From contig CAMOUE010000057.1 of NCBI GenBank assembly GCA_946626265.1, positions 1-11,191 on the forward strand: 11,191 nucleotides of DNA. Direction: 5' to 3'. The notes beneath the pieces were generated by a model, which worked only from the letters and a program-made list of their open reading frames with translations, was not told where the DNA came from and made no database searches. The DNA comes from an uncultured Eggerthellaceae bacterium. Its GTDB lineage: Bacteria > Actinomycetota > Coriobacteriia > Coriobacteriales > Eggerthellaceae. Made by a program: the position numbers and the translations under genes. Below are positions 1-3,969 of this stretch, piece by piece; the first letter of the stretch is position 1, and every line of letters starts with the position of its first letter.

Positions 1-522
1 TACCATGGTTCGGCGCGCCTGTCCAAGTTTGCCTCGTCACGTTTGGGCGATGGCCTGCCCGGCGTCGTCGGCGCGCCCGTCATAGCGGGCGCGATCATGG
101 GCGCGTGCGCGTGCGCGCTTCCCTACGTGCTGTTTCCCGGTGAAGCGCAATCCGAGGAGCTCATGGCGACGTGGACGACGTGGACGGCTACGGTGCTTGT
201 CGCCACCGGTTTTGCGAAGGCCGTCATCACGCCGATGTGCCTCAACATGGGCTGGATGGGCGGCAGCTTCTTCCCGTCCATCTTCGCGGGCGTGGCGGCG
301 GGATACGGGCTGGCGGCTCTCACGGGCGCCGATCCCATGCTCATGGTCACGGTCACCGCGACCGCGTACCTTGCGGGCGTCGTCAGAAAGCCGCTTTTGG
401 TGCTCGCCATCCTGTTTCTGTGCTTCCCGGTCGAGGGGGTTGTCTGGATGGGCATCGCCGCCGTCGTGGGTGCTGCGCTGCCTGTTCCGCGTGTGCTGCT
501 CGCGCCCGAGGTGGAAGGGTGA
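1..522 (+). CDS. ClC-family chloride channel/transporter, C-terminal part (5' truncated by window)
   Basis: The frame is open from base 1 and stops with TGA at 520-522, so about 173 C-terminal residues are present; the true start lies outside the window. The visible part is a string of hydrophobic, Gly/Ala-rich membrane segments. The stretch encoded near 259-276 reads G-G-S-F-F-P, which matches the GxFxP anion-selectivity motif of ClC proteins (GIFAP in E. coli ClcA). The later segment with R-K-P-L (after 'TAYLAGVV') matches the R-x-P helix found near the ClC C-terminus. ClC proteins are homodimeric membrane channels or Cl-/H+ antiporters. No C-terminal CBS domains follow, as in short prokaryotic ClCs. 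Channel versus exchanger cannot be decided because the gating-Glu region is missing. No clear U-tract terminator follows. The assignment to ClC is fairly secure; the transported ion is inferred. Confidence 0.8.
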   Translation, partial: YHGSARLSKFASSRLGDGLPGVVGAPVIAGAIMGACACALPYVLFPGEAQSEELMATWTTWTATVLVATGFAKAVITPMCLNMGWMGGSFFPSIFAGVAAGYGLAALTGADPMLMVTVTATAYLAGVVRKPLLVLAILFLCFPVEGVVWMGIAAVVGAALPVPRVLLAPEVEG

Positions 523-534
523 CGGACGGCTTCC

Positions 535-598
535 GAATCGGAAAAGCTCCGCATCGGACAACCTCAGCATCGGACAACTTCCGCGTCGGGCGGGCGTC
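535..598. repeat. 16-bp imperfect tandem repeat, about 3-4 units
   Basis: Consecutive 16-base blocks begin at 535, 551, 567 and 583. The two central units share GCATCGGACAAC then C/T, TC and a variable last base (551-566 and 567-582). The unit at 535 matches the 551 unit at 12 of 16 positions, and the one at 583 is strongly decayed. The first unit also contributes to a small inverted repeat TTCCGA/TCGGAA at 531-543, just after the ClC stop. No function is assigned; it lies outside recognisable genes. Confidence 0.6.
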
Positions 599-647
599 CT
601 CGTCGGTCGGACGGGGCCTCTTTGCACCCGGCTGGCGTCCTCGTCGG
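593..647. repeat. 14-bp direct repeat pair (GGCGTCCTCGTCGG)
   Basis: GGCGTCCTCGTCGG occurs at 593-606 and again, identically, at 634-647, 41 bases apart. Together with the neighbouring 16-bp units it makes 535-650 a repeat-rich, gene-free patch between the ClC gene and cbiF. The origin is unknown; it could be slipped-strand duplication. Confidence 0.55.
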
Positions 648-739
648 CCGGGAGTTGGCGGCGTTTCGGCGTGTTGAACGGGCACGTGGATCTATTTGGT
701 CAAAATGCCGAAGACCACCCAAGTTCGAAACGACCACTT

Positions 740-750
740 TTGGTATAGTT
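740..750 (+). promoter_or_regulatory. Extended -10 promoter element upstream of cbiF
   Basis: TTGGTATAGTT contains TG-n-TATAGT (TG 741-742, hexamer 744-749), a good extended -10. No convincing -35 is seen at the proper distance (721-726 is AAGTTC). Predicted transcription start is near 756, giving a leader of about 60 bases. The same 11-mer recurs with one change before feoA. An upstream inverted repeat TGGTC (697-701) / GACCA (713-717) and a compact ACCA-CTTT-TGGT (733-744) that overlaps the element could be regulator sites. No B12-box-like riboswitch core is recognised here. Confidence 0.5.
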
Positions 751-779
751 ACCTGGTGAAATAATCCGTATAGACCGAT

Positions 780-795
780 GCGCCCGCAGGGGCGC
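780..795 (+). promoter_or_regulatory. Short GC hairpin in the cbiF leader
   Basis: GCGCCC (780-785) and GGGCGC (790-795) are perfect inverted arms around GCAG, a stable 6-bp stem about 23 bases before the cbiF start codon and just ahead of its ribosome binding site (AAAAGGGG at 807-813 region). It is not followed by a T-run close enough to be a classical terminator. It might affect mRNA stability or translation initiation; this is inference. Confidence 0.35.
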
Positions 796-818
796 CTGTT
801 TATGGAAAAGGGGCTGCA

Positions 819-1580
819 ATGGTTCATTTCGTTGGCGCCGGGTCCGGCGCCGCCGACCTCGTTACCGTACGCGGCGCGCGGCTGCTCGGGGAGGCTGACG
901 TCATCATCTACGCCGGCTCGCTCGTCAATCCCGCGCTGCTCGACTACGCGAAAGACGGTGCCGAGATCTTCAACTCGGCGCATATGACGCTCGAGGAAGT
1001 CGTAGACACGATGAAGGCGGCGGAGGCGGCGGGCAAGATGACGGTGCGCCTGCATACGGGCGACCCGTCGCTGTACGGAGCACATCGCGAGCAGATGGAC
1101 CTGCTCGACGAGGCGGGCATTTCCTATGACGTCGTGCCGGGCGTCTCATCGTTCTGCGGCGCGGCTGCCGCGCTCAACGCCGAGTACACGCTTCCGAACG
1201 TGTCGCAGTCGGTCATCATCACGCGCATGGAGGGTCGAACGCCCGTGCCTGAGGGCGAGAAGTTGCGCCTCATGGCGTCGCACGGGTGCACGATGGTGCT
1301 GTTCCTGTCGACGAGCCTGCTCGATGCGGCTCAGGAAGAGCTGCTTTCTGGGGGCGCCTACACGGCCGATACGCCTGCGGCCATCGTGTACAAGGCCACG
1401 TGGCCTGACCAGCAGGTCTGGCATTGCACGGTGGGAACGCTCGCCGAGACGGCGCGCGAGGCCGGCGTCAAGAACACGGCCCTCATCACGATCGGCGGCT
1501 TTTTGGGCGACGCCTACGACCGCTCGCGCCTGTACGATCCGACGTTCACCCACATGTTCAGGAAGGGCACCCAGGACTAG
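819..1580 (+). CDS. cbiF: Cobalt-precorrin-4 C11-methyltransferase (CbiF/CobM)
   Basis: A 253-residue SAM-dependent tetrapyrrole methylase that methylates C-11 of (cobalt-)precorrin-4 in corrin synthesis; cytoplasmic. Family signatures: N-terminal V-H-F-V-G-A-G-S-G (residues 2-10), G-D-P-S-L-Y-G (81-87), the SAM-site loop P-G-V-S-S-F followed by an Ala-rich helix (107-118), and I-T-R-M-E-G-R-T-P-V-P-E-G-E (134-147), which is typical of CbiF/CobM. Length is normal for the family. The ATG at 819 has an AAAAGGGG ribosome binding site 6-8 bases upstream. It is the first gene of cbiF-cbiG-cbiH, the usual anaerobic arrangement, so the cbi name is preferred over cobM. Confidence is high for the family and strong for C-11 specificity. 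Confidence 0.95.
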   Translation: MVHFVGAGSGAADLVTVRGARLLGEADVIIYAGSLVNPALLDYAKDGAEIFNSAHMTLEEVVDTMKAAEAAGKMTVRLHTGDPSLYGAHREQMDLLDEAGISYDVVPGVSSFCGAAAALNAEYTLPNVSQSVIITRMEGRTPVPEGEKLRLMASHGCTMVLFLSTSLLDAAQEELLSGGAYTADTPAAIVYKATWPDQQVWHCTVGTLAETAREAGVKNTALITIGGFLGDAYDRSRLYDPTFTHMFRKGTQD

Positions 1581-1633
1581 CGGCCGATGTGGCCGAGGCG
1601 GCTCCCAAATGGCCTTGACCCTGCGGGAGTCTT

Positions 1634-1647
1634 TTTCTGGCCAGAAA
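1634..1647. promoter_or_regulatory. 14-bp perfect palindrome in the cbiF-cbiG gap
   Basis: TTTCTGGCCAGAAA is a perfect self-complementary 14-mer. Flanking GTCTT (1629-1633) and AAGAC (1646-1650) allow a longer RNA stem if two T residues bulge. It sits 18 bases before the chosen cbiG ATG. It could be an operator, an mRNA processing hairpin or a translation-control element; the sequence alone does not decide. Confidence 0.45.
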
Positions 1648-1664
1648 GACGGAATTGGCGGTTG

Positions 1665-2666
1665 ATGGAATCGATTGCGATCATAGCGTTCACGCGCAGC
1701 GGGTGCATGCTCGCGCAACGGCTCTCGGAGGGGCTCGATGCCGGCCGCGTGTCGGTTTGCGGCCCTTCGCGTTTCGCGGACGAGCTCGGCATCGCCGCCT
1801 ACGCGAGCCTTGATGCGTGGACGGCCGAGCATTTCGGTTCGGATGATGCGCTCGTGTTCGTAGGTGCGAGCGGCATTGCCGTGCGCGCCATCGCGCCGCA
1901 CGTGCGCGACAAGTTCAGCGATCCGGCGGTCGTGAGCGTCGACGAGGCAGGGCGGTTTGTCGTGCCGTTGCTCTCGGGGCATGTGGGCGGCGCAAACGAC
2001 CTCGCGCGTGCGGTCGCCCGCGTGACGGGCGGCCAGGCGGCCGTGTCGACGGCGACCGATGTGAACGGGTTGTTCGCGGTGGACGAGTGGGCCGCGCGCA
2101 ACGGGCTTGCTATCGTCGAACGCTCGGTGGCCAAGGAGATCTCGGCCGCACTGCTCGACGGGCGGCCGGTAGGGTTCGCATCCGATTTCGAGCTGGCCGA
2201 AATGCCCGCAGGGTCTTTCGCGGACGATGCCGAGCTCGGCTTTGTCGTCTCGCTGGATGAGTCCTCGGCGCCGTTTAAGCGCACGCTGCACTTGGTGCCG
2301 CGCAACGTGACGGTCGGTGCCGGATGCAGGAGGGACACGGACCCGGATGTATTCGAGAAGGCGGTGCTGGCGGTACTCGCCGATGCGCGGGTTTCCGCAC
2401 GCGCGGTTCGCACCATCGCTTCGATCGACGTGAAGAAGGACGAGCGGGCGATTCTCGAGCTGGCTGAGAAGATGGGCTGGGATACGAGGTTCTATTCGGC
2501 CGAAGAGCTTGCGGCCGTGCCGGGTGATTTCGCGTCGTCCGCGTTCGTCGAGCGAACGGTCGGCGTCGGCAACGTGTGTGAGCGCGCTGCCTGCGCGTCC
2601 GGCGGTTCGCTCATTGCTGGCAAACAGGCAGGCGACGGCGTCACTGTGGCGCTCGCCAGTGGGTGA
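1665..2666 (+). CDS. cbiG: Cobalt-precorrin-5A hydrolase (CbiG)
   Basis: A 333-residue enzyme of the anaerobic B12 route that opens the delta-lactone of cobalt-precorrin-5A and releases the C2 fragment as acetaldehyde, giving cobalt-precorrin-5B. Domains in order: CbiG N-terminal region (about 1-135) with F-V-G-A-S-G-I-A-V-R (65-74) and P-L-L-S-G-H-V-G-G-A-N (101-111); a variable middle region (about 135-205); and the CbiG C-terminal domain (about 208-333) with V-T-V-G-A-G-C-R-R (216-223 region), a helix containing S-I-D-V-K-K-D-E, and G-V-G-N-V-C-E-R-A-A near the end. The frame stays open upstream to 1587, but ATG 1665 is chosen because residues before it are not CbiG-like and M-E-S-I-A-I-I-A-F-T-R starts the Rossmann-like fold. 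A weak GGAATT lies 8-9 bases upstream. CbiG is diagnostic of the early-cobalt pathway. Confidence 0.94.
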   Translation: MESIAIIAFTRSGCMLAQRLSEGLDAGRVSVCGPSRFADELGIAAYASLDAWTAEHFGSDDALVFVGASGIAVRAIAPHVRDKFSDPAVVSVDEAGRFVVPLLSGHVGGANDLARAVARVTGGQAAVSTATDVNGLFAVDEWAARNGLAIVERSVAKEISAALLDGRPVGFASDFELAEMPAGSFADDAELGFVVSLDESSAPFKRTLHLVPRNVTVGAGCRRDTDPDVFEKAVLAVLADARVSARAVRTIASIDVKKDERAILELAEKMGWDTRFYSAEELAAVPGDFASSAFVERTVGVGNVCERAACASGGSLIAGKQAGDGVTVALASG

Positions 2667-2686
2667 GTCCAGGGAGGTCGACTCAC
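2663..2686 (+). promoter_or_regulatory. Hairpin overlapping the cbiG stop codon
   Basis: GTGAGTC (2663-2669) and GACTCAC (2680-2686) are perfect 7-base inverted arms that include the cbiG TGA. The stem can extend with CCAGT/CTGG if a 4-base bulge is allowed. Directly after it come a short CTCACTGGGCTCACT repeat and the strong cbiH ribosome binding site (GAGGAGG, 2703-2709). There is no T-run, so a terminator is unlikely. A role in translational coupling or RNA stability is possible. Confidence 0.4.
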
Positions 2687-2713
2687 TGGGCTCACTCGAC
2701 ACGAGGAGGAAAC

Positions 2714-3457
2714 GTGAACAACGGAAAGCTGTACGTCATCGGCTTGGGTCCCGGCGGGGCCGAGGACATGTCAGGGCGCGCGCGGGCGGCGATCGAGGCA
2801 TGCGAAGTGGTCGCGGGCTACACGGTCTACGTCGACCTGCTGCGCGGGGAATTCCCCGACAAGGAAGTGCTCACGACGCCGATGCGCAAGGAGGTCGAAC
2901 GCTGCCGCATGGCGCTCGAGGAGGCAGTGGCCGGGCGCAAGGTCGCCATGGTGTGCTCGGGCGATCCGGGCGTGTACGGCATGGCCGGCCTCATCTACGA
3001 GCTCGCTCATGAGTACCCGCCTGTCGACATCGAGGTCATTCCCGGCGTCTCTGCATCGAACGGCGGAGCGGCGGTGCTCGGCGCCCCGCTCATGCACGAC
3101 TACTGCGTCATCTCGCTCTCCGACTTGCTCACGCCGTGGGAAAAGATCGAGAAGCGCCTCGCCGCCGCAGCCGAAGCCGATTTCGTCATCAGCTTGTACA
3201 ACCCCTCGTCGCACAAGCGCCCTGACTACCTTCAGAGGGCGTGCGATATCCTGCTCGCGCACAAGGATGGCGCAACAGTGTGCGGCACGGTGCGCAACAT
3301 AGGACGCGAGGGCGAGGAGGCGCACGTCATGACGCTTGCCGAGCTGCGCAACACCCCGGTCGACATGTTCACGACCGTCTTCATCGGCAATAGCCAGACT
3401 GTGGAGCTCGATGGCCGCATGGTTACTCCGCGCGGCTATCTGCAGCGGGAAGACTAG
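2714..3457 (+). CDS. cbiH: (Cobalt-)precorrin-3B C17-methyltransferase (CbiH/CobJ)
   Basis: A 247-residue SAM-dependent methylase that adds the C-17 methyl group and drives ring contraction; cytoplasmic. Motifs: G-L-G-P-G-G (10-15), S-G-D-P-G-V-Y-G-M (82-90), P-G-V-S-A-S-N-G-G-A-A (110-120), H-D-Y-C-V-I-S-L-S-D-L-L-T-P-W (128-142), Y-N-P-S-S-H-K-R-P (162-170) and T-V-F-I-G-N-S (221-227), all characteristic of CobJ/CbiH. The frame extends upstream, but GTG 2714 is chosen because GAGGAGG at 2703-2709 is ideally spaced and K-L-Y-V-I-G-L-G-P-G-G is the normal N-terminus. It follows cbiG by 47 bases and ends the first cbi segment; a terminator follows. There is no extra C-terminal ferredoxin-like domain, so this is the short single-domain form. 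Confidence 0.95.
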   Translation: MNNGKLYVIGLGPGGAEDMSGRARAAIEACEVVAGYTVYVDLLRGEFPDKEVLTTPMRKEVERCRMALEEAVAGRKVAMVCSGDPGVYGMAGLIYELAHEYPPVDIEVIPGVSASNGGAAVLGAPLMHDYCVISLSDLLTPWEKIEKRLAAAAEADFVISLYNPSSHKRPDYLQRACDILLAHKDGATVCGTVRNIGREGEEAHVMTLAELRNTPVDMFTTVFIGNSQTVELDGRMVTPRGYLQRED

Positions 3458-3477
3458 TCACGTAGCTTTTTGTGAAG

Positions 3478-3510
3478 GGGTGCCTGCTTCGTGTGGGCGC
3501 CCAGTTTTTT
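3478..3510 (+). terminator. Intrinsic terminator after cbiH
   Basis: GGGTGCC (3478-3484) pairs with GGCGCCC (3496-3502, one T-G wobble) and is followed by AG and six T residues (3505-3510). It lies 20 bases past the cbiH stop and closes the cbiF-cbiG-cbiH transcript before the iron module. Confidence 0.8.
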
Positions 3511-3520
3511 AATAACGTTC

Positions 3521-3549
3521 CCGAGAGGTCGCGGGCGACCCGCTTTCGG
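3521..3549. other. Strong inverted repeat between cbiH terminator and feoA promoter
   Basis: CCGAGAG (3521-3527) pairs with CTTTCGG (3543-3549, one G-T wobble). Inside it GTCGC (3528-3532) pairs with GCGAC (3535-3539), leaving a 3-base bulge and a tight loop. GGTCGC-GG-GCGACC (3527-3540) is a perfect palindrome. There is no adjacent T-run. It may be a second insulating hairpin or a protein-binding site. Confidence 0.4.
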
Positions 3550-3587
3550 CCGTTCCCCTGTTTTCTAAAAAATTTACTGAGGAAAAC

Positions 3588-3616
3588 TATTCAAGATAAG
3601 TTTCTCTTGGTATACT
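3588..3616 (+). promoter_or_regulatory. Promoter of feoA (extended -10)
   Basis: Within an AT-rich stretch (about 3560-3645), TG-G-TATACT (TG 3608-3609, hexamer 3611-3616) is a strong extended -10. The -35 region (TATTCA at 3588-3593, 17-base spacing) is poor, as expected for an extended -10 promoter. Predicted start is near 3623. Confidence 0.6.
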
Positions 3617-3618
3617 TC

Positions 3619-3643
3619 CAAAATTAGAGTTAGTTTACTTTTG
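3619..3643. promoter_or_regulatory. Candidate metalloregulator operator over the feoA transcription start
   Basis: A 25-base imperfect palindrome runs from CAAAA (3619-3623) to TTTTG (3639-3643), with 9 of 12 base pairs matching around a central T at 3631. Its core contains TTAGAGTTAGTTTAC, which resembles the TTAG-rich half sites of DtxR/IdeR-type iron boxes. It sits directly downstream of the -10 and overlaps the predicted start, a position suited to Fe(II)-dependent repression of feo. The regulator identity is inference; no DtxR/Fur gene is in the window. Confidence 0.4.
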
Positions 3644-3655
3644 AGAGGGAACGTC

Positions 3656-3880
3656 ATGACATTGGATGATATCGAAGTCGGCAAGAAGTGCACGGTCGAG
3701 CGGCTCAATGACGCCGGCGAGATTCGCCGTCGCATCATGGACATGGGCATCACGAAGGGCACGCAGGTCAGCGTGGTGAAAGTTGCGCCTTTGGGCGATC
3801 CTATCGATATCACGGTGCGCGGGTACCACCTTTCCCTGCGTCGCTCCGACGCGGCGAACATCGAAGTAGTGCCGGCGTAA
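3656..3880 (+). CDS. feoA: Ferrous iron transport protein A (FeoA)
   Basis: A 74-residue SH3-like small cytoplasmic protein of the Feo system, thought to assist FeoB at the membrane. Signatures are the N-terminal M-T-L-D-D-I-E-V-G-K-K, the R-R-R-I-M-D-M-G-I-T-K-G-T segment (equivalent to 'RL.dLGl..G') and P-L-G-D-P-I-D-I-T-V-R-G-Y-H-L-S-L-R near the C-terminus, all standard FeoA. ATG 3656 follows GAGAGGGA with 5-base spacing; the TTG at 3641 upstream is inside that ribosome binding site and is rejected. Length is typical. It lies ahead of feoB, with its own promoter and a terminator-like hairpin between the two genes. Confidence 0.93.
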   Translation: MTLDDIEVGKKCTVERLNDAGEIRRRIMDMGITKGTQVSVVKVAPLGDPIDITVRGYHLSLRRSDAANIEVVPA

Positions 3881-3888
3881 ACCCTTCC

Positions 3889-3912
3889 ACCCCGAGTTCT
3901 TCTCGGGGTTTT
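3889..3912 (+). terminator. Intrinsic terminator/attenuator between feoA and feoB
   Basis: ACCCCGAG (3889-3896) and CTCGGGGT (3902-3909) form a perfect 8-bp stem with a TTCTT loop, followed by TTTT (3909-3912). It begins 8 bases after the feoA stop and 58 bases before the feoB start, so feoB expression requires read-through or its own promoter. The AT-rich 3920-3955 stretch offers a weak candidate -10 (TATAAG, 3934-3939) but no clear -35. Confidence 0.7.
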
Positions 3913-3969
3913 CAATTCCCAAAAAATAGTTAATATAAGCAAACATATTTCAGGTAAGCGGGTAAAGAA

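Noticed and set aside
535..647. CRISPR array
   Set aside because: Units are 14-16 bp, adjoining or irregular, without unique spacers of even length and without cas genes.
1146..2702. Long minus-strand open frame (518 codons) opposite cbiF and cbiG
   Set aside because: It is the Arg/His-rich antisense shadow of two clearly recognised genes in G+C-rich DNA and shows no protein-family motif.
3924..3950. AAATA...TATTT inverted repeat before feoB as an operator
   Set aside because: Only 7 of 12 positions pair and the DNA is AT-rich, so chance is a sufficient explanation.
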